Of a stretch of 64,000 bases of DNA, positions 17,421-25,330 are shown one piece after another; the stretch's first letter is position 1, and the number at the start of each line of letters is the position of its first letter. The stretch is from Arthrobacter_D sp015752045 (GTDB taxonomy: Bacteria; Actinomycetota; Actinomycetes; Actinomycetales; Micrococcaceae): assembly GCF_015752045.1 (NCBI RefSeq), contig NZ_JADOUS010000002.1, positions 248,001 through 312,000 on the forward strand, given 5' to 3'. The position numbers were made by a program, and so were the translations under genes. The notes below the pieces were generated by a model. That model did no database searches. It worked only from the letters and a program-made list of their open reading frames with translations, and was not told where the DNA came from.

Positions 17421-19291
17421 GGGTGAGCTCCCGCCGCCACGACCCCGGTGGGTGTGCCGTGGGGATGCGGGGACAGCGGGGACTGCGTGGGCCCCGGAAG
17501 GAGGCGCCCGGCCTGCGCGTGCAGGCGGTCGATCGCGGCGAGCTGGGCCTCCAGCTCCTTGATGCGCGCCTCGCGTTCCTGCCGGAACGTCGACGCCGTG
17601 CGCTGCGCCGCCGAGACGGAGTCCGCCAGGGAGCGGTGGTGCTCCTCGGCGAGGGCACCGAAGTGGTCGCGGATCTCGCGCTGGACGAGCCTCATCCGGT
17701 CCTTGAGCTGCTTGCCCACCTGGAACACGACGTCGTCCATCTGGCGCCGCACCAGGGTCTTCGCCTCGCCCTGGCGGCGCTTCAGCCGGGCGTCCTTGTC
17801 CTCGCGGTACGCCTTGCGTCCGAGCAGGAGCCCGGCACCGACCGAGAGCGGGTTGATGAGCGCCATGCCGATGATGCCGGTCAGCAGGCCGAACATCAGC
17901 ACACCGCCGTAGGACCCCCGCATGCCGATCAGGACCTTGCCTGCCGCGCTCACGCGTCCCGGGTCGAGGAACGGCACCTCCTCCACGGGGGCGAGGACGC
18001 CGTCCGTGCTGGAGACCTCCAGCAGCGGCAGCGGGACCTCGTCGAGCGCGAACAGCTCGCCCACCTGCTCGGCGAGCCATTGCGAGCGCTCGTTCGTCCA
18101 CACGAAGGTGTCGGACACGGCGGAGGCCACGCGCTGCTCGAGCCACTCCGCGAACTGGTCCCAGACGAGCCCGGGATCCCCGTCGTCGATGGCGGCTTCG
18201 GCCTCCCGCTGGATGGACCGGAGCCGATCGCGGAGATCATGCTCCATGTCGCTGATGAGATCGGAGGCGCCGTCGTTCAAGGTGGTCTGCCAGCGCGAGG
18301 ACCGTTTCCGCTGCTGGTCCGCCCGCTCCTTGGCGTCCTCGAGCTCGGCGAGGAGGACGGGCACGCCCTCGGGGTTCCTGAGCGCCTGCAGTTCGGCGGT
18401 GACCGAGAGGCGCAGGTGGTCGGCAGTGGACAGGAGGTCCTGCGCCACGGACTTCCGGCGCAGGGATTGGGCCTTGCCCACCACCTCGTTGCGGAGGTAG
18501 CCGATCAGGTCCGGGAACCCCGACTCGCGGTTCAGCTCGACATCCTTGTTCTGCGCCGCGAAGAGGCGGAGGTCGGAGGACACCGGGATCAGCGGGGCGG
18601 CGATCCCCGCCTCCGTGAGGTGGCCACGATCGAGGTCCGCGACGGCGCGCCACTGCGGATACAGGTCCGTCTTGGACAGCACGCAGCCGACGTTCGGGAC
18701 GATCCGGGTGGCCTGCTTGAGGAAACGCAGCTCCGGCTCGGTGTACTCCTGGGAGGCATCCGAGACGAGGATCATGGCATCGGCCGTGGGCAGGGCGGTG
18801 AGGGTGGTCAGGGCGTGGGCCGACTCGAGGCCGCCCACCCCCGGGGAATCGATGATCGAGAGCCCGTCGGCCAGCAGGCGTCGCGGGAGGCGGACCTCCG
18901 CCGAGGCGAGGCCCTGCCGGTTCGCCGGGTTCCCCCGTTCGGAGACGAAGCCGGCGATGTCCGCGAGGGCTATCTCGCGACGCTCGACTGCGTCCTGGCC
19001 CGGCCCGCCGTCCTTGCGGGGCATCAGCACCGCCGCACCGGCGGGGTCGCCGAAGCCCACCACGGTGGGCACGGAGGTGGCGATGTCGTCGTCGACGGGG
19101 CAGACCGGGGCGTTCACGAGCGCATTGATGAGCTTGCTCTTGCCCTGCTTGAACTCCCCCACCACGATCACGCGGATGTCCGGATTGGCCAGGCGGCCCA
19201 GCGTCTGCTCCAGCCGCTGGCGCAGGTCGGCGCGGTCGCCGGTGGCGACCAGCCCCAGTCCGCTCTTCACGAGCGGAATCAGATCATCCAT
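17417..19291 (-). CDS. Dynamin-like GTPase with membrane hairpin, IniA-like
   Basis: 624 residues from ATG 19291, preferred over ATG 19318 because GGGGAG lies 6 nt upstream of it. G1 is GEFKQGKS at 45-52, G3 DSPGVGG at 148-154 and G4 SKTD at 206-209. A long helical stalk follows. A hydrophobic stretch around 480-515 (GGVLMFGLLTGIIGMALINP) is a likely membrane-inserting paddle. A charged coiled coil and a Pro/Gly tail end the protein. Bacterial dynamins of this type bind and remodel membranes on GTP hydrolysis. It is translationally coupled to the IniC-like gene and separated from the IniB-like gene by a perfect 17-bp hairpin, which may set their expression ratio. Confidence 0.88.
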   Translation of the reverse strand: MDDLIPLVKSGLGLVATGDRADLRQRLEQTLGRLANPDIRVIVVGEFKQGKSKLINALVNAPVCPVDDDIATSVPTVVGFGDPAGAAVLMPRKDGGPGQDAVERREIALADIAGFVSERGNPANRQGLASAEVRLPRRLLADGLSIIDSPGVGGLESAHALTTLTALPTADAMILVSDASQEYTEPELRFLKQATRIVPNVGCVLSKTDLYPQWRAVADLDRGHLTEAGIAAPLIPVSSDLRLFAAQNKDVELNRESGFPDLIGYLRNEVVGKAQSLRRKSVAQDLLSTADHLRLSVTAELQALRNPEGVPVLLAELEDAKERADQQRKRSSRWQTTLNDGASDLISDMEHDLRDRLRSIQREAEAAIDDGDPGLVWDQFAEWLEQRVASAVSDTFVWTNERSQWLAEQVGELFALDEVPLPLLEVSSTDGVLAPVEEVPFLDPGRVSAAGKVLIGMRGSYGGVLMFGLLTGIIGMALINPLSVGAGLLLGRKAYREDKDARLKRRQGEAKTLVRRQMDDVVFQVGKQLKDRMRLVQREIRDHFGALAEEHHRSLADSVSAAQRTASTFRQEREARIKELEAQLAAIDRLHAQAGRLLPGPTQSPLSPHPHGTPTGVVAAGAHP

Positions 19292-19327
19292 GCGACGCTC
19301 CCCGGTGAGTTGTTCCATGAGACCACG

Positions 19328-19365
19328 GGCAAGCCCGACGGGGACAGGTCCCCGTCGGGCTTGCC
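19328..19365 (-). terminator. Perfect 17-bp hairpin between iniB-like and iniA-like genes
   Basis: The arms at 19328-19344 and 19349-19365 are perfect 17-mers around a 4-nt loop. There is no T-run on the minus strand. Position 3' of a likely abundant protein gene and 5' of two GTPases suggests partial termination or protection of the upstream mRNA from decay. Confidence 0.7.
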
Positions 19366-19380
19366 TCGGCTGTCCTGCGA

Positions 19381-20685
19381 TCAGAGCGCCGGATCCGCGA
19401 CGACGATCACGGGCTCGAGCTCGACATCCACCTCGTTGTCGACGAAGAACGCCGAGTCGTCGATGGACATGGACTCATCCGTCGAGTTGTCGGTCGCGGT
19501 GAACGAGTCCTCGATCTCGACCTCGGTGTTGATCGAGCTGTCCGAGGTGAACGAATCCTCGATCTCCACGTCGGTGTTGGTCGAGCTGTCCGAGGTGAAC
19601 GAATCCTCGATCTCCACGTCGGTGTTGACCGAGCTGTCGGTGGTCGTCGTCGAGTTGTCCGTCGTCGAGCTGTCCGACGTGAACGAGTCCGTGATGGCGA
19701 CGTCGAGGTCGGTGTTGACGGAGTTGTCGGAGTTGTCGGTGGCGGTTGCGGTCGTCGAGCTGTCCGACGTGAACGAGTCGGTGACCTCCACGTCGATCGA
19801 GTTGTCGGAATTGTCAGAATTGTCGGAGTTGTCGGAGTTGTCCGAGTTGTCCGTATTCGTCGTCGAGCGGTCGGAGTTGTCCGAGTTGTCGTTGTAGGAG
19901 TCCTCGATCGAGTTGTCCGAGCTGTCGTTGTACGAATCCTCGATCGAATTGTCGGAGTTGTCCGAGTTGTCCGAGTTGTCGGAGTTGTCCGTGTTGCCGA
20001 TGGCGACGGTTGCTCCGTCGTCGGCCTGGACGTTGGTGGAGTTGTCCTGCGAGTGGTCGTCGGAGTTGTCCACCGAGTTGTCGACCCTGACGTCGCCGTC
20101 CGCCGCGACCGACCGGTCGCCGGAGGCGATGAAGGCGTCGTTGTCGAACCACTGGGTGACGTCGCCGTCGGCCCAGATGTTCTGGTTCACGGACTGGTCG
20201 GTGATGGTGTCGCGGTCGTCCACGGACGAGGTGTACGAGTAGTTGTTGACGATGTGCATCAGCTGCTGGACCGCGTTGCCGTGGTCGCTGTCGTCGTCGT
20301 CGCGGCCCGGGGCACCGTCGTCACCGTCGCGGCCGTCGTCGCCGTCGCGACCGGGAGCGCCCGGGGCTCCGGGGGCGCCATCGCGGCCGGGGGCGCCCGG
20401 CATGGCGGCTCCTCCTCCGCCGCCGCCGCCCGGGGCGACGTCGCCGGAGGAGTTCCCGCCGGTGTCGTAGCTGCGATCGAACGAGCTGTCGTTGCGGCCA
20501 CCGAAGCTGACCGGTGCGTAGTCGAGGACCACGGGCATGACGGCGTCGACGTCGTCACTGCACACGTCCCCGAGGCCGGCGCTCGCCAGGACGGCTTCGG
20601 GGTCGCTGATGAATTCGCTGGCCGCCTCCTGGTCGTTGAAGAGGTTCATCAGGAAGTCGAGGAGGTCTGAGGCGAGAGTAGTCAT
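19381..20685 (-). CDS. IniB-like protein with collagen-like and Asp-Asn-Ser repeat regions
   Basis: 434 residues from ATG with GGA 8 nt upstream. Residues 1-60 resemble the IniB N-terminal domain (helical, DLLDFLMNLF, then DPEAVLASAGL). Residues 96-128 are collagen-like G-x-y triplets (GAPGRDGAPGAPGAPGRDG). A less repetitive 135-230 segment includes NQNIWADGDVTQWFDND and ASGDRSVAADGD. Residues 231-296 are mostly Asp-Asn-Ser triplets. Residues 299-397 hold units of a VEIEDSFTSDSS type. The C-terminus is hydrophobic-acidic. No signal peptide or transmembrane helix is seen. It is extremely acidic and probably disordered. By synteny with iniBAC a cell-envelope-stress role is inferred. A consensus -35 TTGACA lies at 20735-20740 on the minus strand, but no clear -10 follows. 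Confidence 0.85.
   Translation of the reverse strand: MTTLASDLLDFLMNLFNDQEAASEFISDPEAVLASAGLGDVCSDDVDAVMPVVLDYAPVSFGGRNDSSFDRSYDTGGNSSGDVAPGGGGGGGAAMPGAPGRDGAPGAPGAPGRDGDDGRDGDDGAPGRDDDDSDHGNAVQQLMHIVNNYSYTSSVDDRDTITDQSVNQNIWADGDVTQWFDNDAFIASGDRSVAADGDVRVDNSVDNSDDHSQDNSTNVQADDGATVAIGNTDNSDNSDNSDNSDNSIEDSYNDSSDNSIEDSYNDNSDNSDRSTTNTDNSDNSDNSDNSDNSDNSIDVEVTDSFTSDSSTTATATDNSDNSVNTDLDVAITDSFTSDSSTTDNSTTTTDSSVNTDVEIEDSFTSDSSTNTDVEIEDSFTSDSSINTEVEIEDSFTATDNSTDESMSIDDSAFFVDNEVDVELEPVIVVADPAL
19495..19791 (-). repeat. Coding repeats, VEIEDSFTSDSS-type units
   Basis: Five imperfect units in the IniB-like gene share DSFTSDSS or a close variant, each preceded by V-E/A-I/V. The three C-terminal units are nearly identical at the DNA level, so recent duplication or unequal crossing-over is likely. 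Confidence 0.8.
19798..19995 (-). repeat. Coding tandem triplet repeat (Asp-Asn-Ser)n
   Basis: 9-nt units encoding Asp-Asn-Ser run in two blocks, interrupted by two copies of SIEDSYND. Synonymous differences between units show they are maintained as protein repeats, though the DNA could still slip and vary in length. Confidence 0.85.
20302..20400 (-). repeat. Collagen-like Gly-x-y tract in the IniB-like gene
   Basis: About 11 consecutive Gly-x-y triplets (GAPGRD and GDDGRD types) follow an eight-residue poly-Gly stretch. Bacterial collagen-like tracts can trimerise. Whether this short one does is unknown. Confidence 0.75.
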
Positions 20686-20800
20686 GAGATGTTCCTTCGG
20701 TGAGGTCGGATCCGCCGGCGACTCTGCCGGCTTGTGTCAAACGTAGGAGCGGGGGTGGGGGCGGGACATCGGTAGTTCCACCCCTGACCGCCGGGGGGCG

Positions 20801-23008
20801 TTAGGGGTTTCGCCGTCCCCGATGAGGGGTACCCAGGGGGCTGGGGACCCGGCCCGACGGCGGAGGCGCAGCGGCGGAGGTGTCCCCGGGGGTGGTCTCG
20901 AGCGACAGGCGGAGCCGTGCCAGCAGGTCGGAGCGCGACGACGCGCCGAAGCGGCGCCGGATACGTGCCACATGGTGCTCGACGGTCCGCGGGGAGATGA
21001 AGATCTCCTCGCTGATCTCGCGGTAGGTCCGACCCTGCAGCACCAGGTGCGCGATCTCCCGTTCACGGCCGCTGAGTGCCGGCTCTCCCGCCATCCGCAC
21101 TGCAGCACCCCGCATCCCGGCACCCGCCCCGGACGTGGCGGGACCTCGCGTCCCGGCATCTGGCCTCCCGTATTGCGGGCCCGCCGTGACGCGCGGGCTC
21201 GCGACGGCGGCGACGCCTGGATCCGGGCCCGACGGCGGGGCAGGCGCCACCGGGGCAGTCCCGACGTCGGGACGCATGACCCGCTCACGCGCCGGCCGCA
21301 GGTCGCGGGCGCAGGAGAGCAGCCGTGTCATGTCCTGGCGGTCGTCCGCCCGCGCCGATGCGTGGCCTGCCAGGCGCGCACCGTCCCACGCGAACCCCGC
21401 CACCGCGAGGCCCTGCGCCGCCGCCTCCACGGCATCGGTGTCGAAGCGTCCGGCGAGTACGGAGACCCAGGCCTTGCCGGCGAGCGCGAAGGTGGCCGCC
21501 AGGGGGTAGGCGGAGGACTGATGGACCAGCGCCGCCGCGTGCGGGGCGAGCTCGCCGGGGCGTTCGAGCAGGAGGGCGGCCCTGGCAGCGGACCAGTGCA
21601 GCGGGACGGACCACAGCGGCGGGTCCCCGAGCTCCGAGAGCAGCGCCCACGCCTCGTCGAGGTGGGGCCTGAGTGCGTCGGAGTCGCGGAGCCGGGCGGC
21701 CGCGACAACCAGTTCGGTGAGCGGAAGCACCGTGAAGAGGTCCACGGAGACGTGCAGCAGCGCCTCGCGGGCGCGCTGCCAGGCCTGGACGAGTGCCGCG
21801 CTGTCCCCGGCCCGCCGGGCCAGTCCCACCTCGAGTGCCTGCAGCAGGAGATGGTCCCGCGGCGTGAGGTGCTGGTGCAGTCCGAGGGCTTCGTCGCAGA
21901 AGTCGCGTGCCAGGGCAGGCTGGTCCATGAGCATGGCCGCCCAGCCACCCAGGAAGCACAACCGGGGGCGCAGCACCCGGCCGCCCTGCCCGCTCGCGAG
22001 CGCCGCCTGGATGACGGTGAGTGCGGTCTGGTGGTTGCCGGCCAGGAGTCCGACGGTCGCAGCGAGGCACCCGGGCAGTTCCGGGGCCGGGGACACCCTC
22101 CCGGTCGCGTTCAGGGTGTCGGAGGCGCGGATGAGGACGGGCACGGCGCCGGAGGGGTCCTCGCCGAGGGAGTGCAGGGCGCCCTCCGCGAGCAGGAGGT
22201 GCGCGACGTCGACCAGCGACGGTGACGCCGCCGAGGCCCCGCCCGAGATCATCACCCGGGCGCCCGTCACATCGCCCGTGGCGAGCAGGGTCACCGCGCC
22301 GAGGGCCTCGACCCCGGCCGATCCTGCTCCCGCCGCCCAGCGGTGCACGTCGGCCGCGCGCGACATCATGCCCCGGTGGGCCCAGAGCGCGGAGGCGACC
22401 CGCACCGCCCGCGCGGTGTCGGGGAGCGTCGGCTGCGCATCGGTGCAGCCGTGCCCGAAGTAGGTGTCGAGGATGCGGGAGGCGGCGTCGAGGTCGCCCG
22501 CGCCGAGCGCGGCCTCGGCCCGGCGCGGAGCGGTGCCCACGGCATCCGCTCCGGCAGCGACCGCGCGCTCGAGCAGGTCGAGGGCCGCGGCGGGATCGGT
22601 GCCCAGGAGCGCGGTGCCCTCCTGGGCCAGCACCCCGGCGACGCGGTCGTCGACGAGGCCGTCCCCGGCGAGCCGGCGCGCGAGCGTGCCGAGGGGCAGC
22701 GATTCCGAGCAGTAGAGGTCCACGAGGGCGCGCTGCAACCGGCGCACCTGGTAGGGGTCGGCGTCGCGCAGCATGGACGCCCGGAGTTCGGGGGTCGGGC
22801 GTCCGTCCGGCCGTACGAGGCCCGCAGCCCGCGCCTCGGCGGCCAGCTGTTCGGCGGGCACACCCTCGCTGTACAGCAGCGGAGGGGCGAGGCCGGGGAT
22901 GGAGAATCCGATGCACAGCGCGAGGACCACCTCGTAGGTCGCGGCGTCCAGGGGCCGACCGTGGAGCGAGGGCAGACCTGTCTCCACGTGGTGGGCGGTC
23001 ACGGTCAC
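20801..23008 (-). CDS. LuxR-family regulator in the IniR position
   Basis: 735 residues. No P-loop is seen. The protein is mostly an Ala/Leu-rich helical repeat region (about 110-580), then a Pro/Gly linker (about 585-635) and a LuxR helix-turn-helix at about 643-700 (SGREREIAHLVLQGRTYREISEE, RTVEHHVARIRRRFG). A Pro-rich tail ends it. It sits upstream of iniB-iniA-iniC homologues, as the LuxR-type IniR (Rv0339c) does in Mycobacterium tuberculosis, so it is the likely local activator. The ATG overlaps the Hsp70 stop by 4 nt, so regulator and Hsp70 are made together. Distinct from the four ATPase-bearing LuxR proteins at the left. Confidence 0.85.
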   Translation of the reverse strand: MTVTAHHVETGLPSLHGRPLDAATYEVVLALCIGFSIPGLAPPLLYSEGVPAEQLAAEARAAGLVRPDGRPTPELRASMLRDADPYQVRRLQRALVDLYCSESLPLGTLARRLAGDGLVDDRVAGVLAQEGTALLGTDPAAALDLLERAVAAGADAVGTAPRRAEAALGAGDLDAASRILDTYFGHGCTDAQPTLPDTARAVRVASALWAHRGMMSRAADVHRWAAGAGSAGVEALGAVTLLATGDVTGARVMISGGASAASPSLVDVAHLLLAEGALHSLGEDPSGAVPVLIRASDTLNATGRVSPAPELPGCLAATVGLLAGNHQTALTVIQAALASGQGGRVLRPRLCFLGGWAAMLMDQPALARDFCDEALGLHQHLTPRDHLLLQALEVGLARRAGDSAALVQAWQRAREALLHVSVDLFTVLPLTELVVAAARLRDSDALRPHLDEAWALLSELGDPPLWSVPLHWSAARAALLLERPGELAPHAAALVHQSSAYPLAATFALAGKAWVSVLAGRFDTDAVEAAAQGLAVAGFAWDGARLAGHASARADDRQDMTRLLSCARDLRPARERVMRPDVGTAPVAPAPPSGPDPGVAAVASPRVTAGPQYGRPDAGTRGPATSGAGAGMRGAAVRMAGEPALSGREREIAHLVLQGRTYREISEEIFISPRTVEHHVARIRRRFGASSRSDLLARLRLSLETTPGDTSAAAPPPSGRVPSPLGTPHRGRRNP

Positions 23009-25053
23009 GACTCCGAGGCGACGGACGACGGGGTGGCTGGTTCGCTGGGCGGCGGAGCGGTCGGCGCAGGAGGGTCGATCGTGATGGTGGGCTGCGGTTC
23101 CGGATCGGCGGGAGGCGGAGGAGGCTCGGTGGGCGCGGGGTCCGCCGGTGGCTGCGTGGGGTCGGGGGGCTGCGGGGTGGGGTCGGAGGGCGGCGGCGTG
23201 ACGGGATCAGGGGCCGGCGGCGTTGTCTCGGGCGGTGTCACCGGCGTCACCGGGGGCGCCTCGATGACGGGAGGTGCCGGCGCGGGCGTCGGCGAGGGGA
23301 CGGGTGACGGCGGCGTCGGGTCGACCGGGCCGGTTCCGGGTCTCGGCGCGGACGAGGGCGGCGTGCCGGTGGACGGTGGTGCGGGCTTCGTGCCGCCCGC
23401 CGGCTTCGGATCCTGTGCCGCGGCCTCCTCCGGGGTATCGCGTGCCGGATCCGTTCGTTTCGCGGCCTCCGAGGAGGCCCCGGCGCCTTTCTCCCCGGCC
23501 GCGCCCGACGGGGTGGCCTGCCCTGCGTCGACCGGCCCGGTGCCGACCTTCTCCTCCGCCGTGTCCAGGAAGGTCCCGCCGTCGACGTCCGGCTCCAGGA
23601 GCGGCCCTACCCCGTCGCCGTCCGGCTGTCCCGGGGCGGCGGTCCGGGCTCCGGCGTCCGCCGTGGGCGCGGTTCCTTCGGCTGCCTCTGCCCGCTGGTC
23701 GCCGGACCAGGCCGAGAGCGCCGCGAACGGGTTCGGGGAGCCCGTGGCGGACGCCGTCGCGATTCCCAGCAGCGCCACGGCGGCGGCGACGGCCCCGACC
23801 CGCACCCCCAGCCGCCTCGTCGGTGCCATGGCTGCCGGACCGGCAGCCACTGCGACGGCGCGCGGGGCCGGCCGCGCGAACCCGGCCGCGTTGGTGAGCG
23901 GGACGGGCGCGGCTCCCTGCGGCCCGCCGGTCCCCTCGCCCGCCGTCGCGGCAGGTTCCTGCCCGCCCGAAGCGTCGTCCAGGGCAGAGGTGGCGAAGGC
24001 AGCACCGAGGGCCACGGAGGCCTTGGGGTCCACGTCGATGGCCAGGGGGCGGTCGAATTCCTCGGACAGGAGCTGGGCGACCAGCGGGATGCGTGACGAC
24101 CCGCCGATCAGCAGGATCGCGGTGAGCTCCTCGGCACGCACCCCGGCGCTCTCGAGGGCGGCGCGCAGGGTCGCGACCGTCTCGCCGAGGGCCGGCTCGA
24201 TCATCGCCTCGAACTCCGACCGGACGAGGCGGACCTGCGCGTGGGTCCCGGGCAGCATCACGGACACGGTGGCCTCGGAGTCGGAGGAGAGAGCCTCCTT
24301 GGCCTCCGCGCATTCCTTCCGGAGGCGGGTCAGTGCGACGAGGACCTCCGGGGTGGGCTCCAGTCCTGCCAGAGGGACGCCCGTGCTCTCGAGGACGTGG
24401 TCGAAGATCTCCTGGTCGAAGTCCGCCCCGCCGAGCCGCTCGAGCCCCTGGGGGGTGCCGAGGACCGCGAACGTGTCGGCGTCGGTCTTCCGGAGCACCG
24501 TCGCGTCGAAGGTCCCGCCGCCCAGGTCGTAGACGGCGAGGGTACTGCCCGCGGACACCTGCTCCCGCGAGGCGTACGAGAGCGCTGCCGCCTCGGGCTC
24601 GGTCAGCAGGACGACGTCCCCGACGCCCGCCTCGGCCAGGGCCTGCCGCAGCAGGGAGGTGCGGTGCTCGCCCCAGCCCGCAGGGTGGGTGAGGGTGACG
24701 ACGTCGGGGGCTCCGCCCTCCCGCTCGGTCGCGACACCCACCACCCAGCCGACGACCGCGGCGACGAGATGCTGCGGGAGGACCTGCGCCCCGCCGATCA
24801 TGAGGGGGACGTCGTCGCCCATGCGCCGCTTGAACTCCCGGGACACGCAGTCGGGCTGCGCCGCTCCCCTGCGTTCCGCCGCCTCGCCGACCAGCCGGGT
24901 GCCGTCCGCGCCGAGGAACACGACGGTGGGGATGGCTGCCGACCGGCTGCCGAGGGAAAGGGTCTGCGGCGCGCCGGGACCCTCACCGTCCGTCCGGAGG
25001 ATGGCTGCTGCCGTGAAACTGGTTCCTACGTCGATGCTGAGACCGTAACTCAT
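23005..25053 (-). CDS. Membrane-tethered Hsp70-like ATPase with Pro-rich external tail
   Basis: 682 residues. An actin/Hsp70-type ATPase domain fills about 1-355, with phosphate-binding IDVGTSFTAAA, EPEAAALSY (152-160), DLGGGTFD (176-183) and GGSSRIP (317-323). The Hsp70 substrate-binding domain is missing. Instead an Ala/Gly/Pro linker leads to one transmembrane helix (about 414-438), then a Ser/Thr/Ala-rich stretch and about 110 residues of Pro-rich sequence (about 560-668), presumably outside the cell. This suggests a signalling or scaffolding ATPase spanning the membrane rather than a folding chaperone. It is first in an operon with the LuxR regulator (4-nt overlap). CTACTYG-type motifs lie within 110 nt upstream. 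Confidence 0.88.
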   Translation of the reverse strand: MSYGLSIDVGTSFTAAAILRTDGEGPGAPQTLSLGSRSAAIPTVVFLGADGTRLVGEAAERRGAAQPDCVSREFKRRMGDDVPLMIGGAQVLPQHLVAAVVGWVVGVATEREGGAPDVVTLTHPAGWGEHRTSLLRQALAEAGVGDVVLLTEPEAAALSYASREQVSAGSTLAVYDLGGGTFDATVLRKTDADTFAVLGTPQGLERLGGADFDQEIFDHVLESTGVPLAGLEPTPEVLVALTRLRKECAEAKEALSSDSEATVSVMLPGTHAQVRLVRSEFEAMIEPALGETVATLRAALESAGVRAEELTAILLIGGSSRIPLVAQLLSEEFDRPLAIDVDPKASVALGAAFATSALDDASGGQEPAATAGEGTGGPQGAAPVPLTNAAGFARPAPRAVAVAAGPAAMAPTRRLGVRVGAVAAAVALLGIATASATGSPNPFAALSAWSGDQRAEAAEGTAPTADAGARTAAPGQPDGDGVGPLLEPDVDGGTFLDTAEEKVGTGPVDAGQATPSGAAGEKGAGASSEAAKRTDPARDTPEEAAAQDPKPAGGTKPAPPSTGTPPSSAPRPGTGPVDPTPPSPVPSPTPAPAPPVIEAPPVTPVTPPETTPPAPDPVTPPPSDPTPQPPDPTQPPADPAPTEPPPPPADPEPQPTITIDPPAPTAPPPSEPATPSSVASES

Positions 25054-25080
25054 AGCTTCCCCACGTCGTGCTCGTCCTTG

Positions 25081-25170
25081 ACCACTCGGGCCCAGCTAAC
25101 AGGACGCCACACGACGAAACGAGAGTAGCTCCACGCACCCGGTACTTGTCTTCCCGATGCGATTACTTGG
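25081..25170. promoter_or_regulatory. CTACTYG-type motif cluster between the Hsp70 operon and a beta-helix gene
   Basis: The 277-bp divergent gap holds CCACTCGG (about 25082), GAGAGTAGC (25121), GTACTTGTC (25142) and TTACTTGG (about 25162). These are variants of the motif found upstream of both LAL operons. The site could serve either or both flanking genes. The rest of the gap shows nothing recognisable. Confidence 0.45.
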
Positions 25171-25330
25171 CCTGCGGGAACCCCTCCGACACAAGGATCG
25201 GCAAGCATTTCCTCAGGTTCGACAGTTTCTTGCAAGGCCGGGGCAGGACCTGTAGGCGCACCCCGGGAGTGTCGCTAGCCTCTGGTGAACTGGCCCGCAC
25301 CAGCGGGATGGTCTCTCCAGAAAGCAGCAC

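Noticed and set aside
17324..19897. 857-residue plus-strand open frame
   Set aside because: Antisense to the IniA-like and IniB-like genes. Its ELSELSELS tail is just the complement of the Asp-Asn-Ser repeat. It has no ribosome site.
19495..19995. Tandem repeats that could suggest a CRISPR array
   Set aside because: Units are 9 nt or coding repeats without unique spacers, in frame within the IniB-like gene. No cas genes are nearby.
22343..24532. 729-residue plus-strand open frame, Gly/Ser/Ala-rich
   Set aside because: Complement of the Hsp70 and LuxR genes. High GC leaves antisense frames open, and no domain is recognisable.
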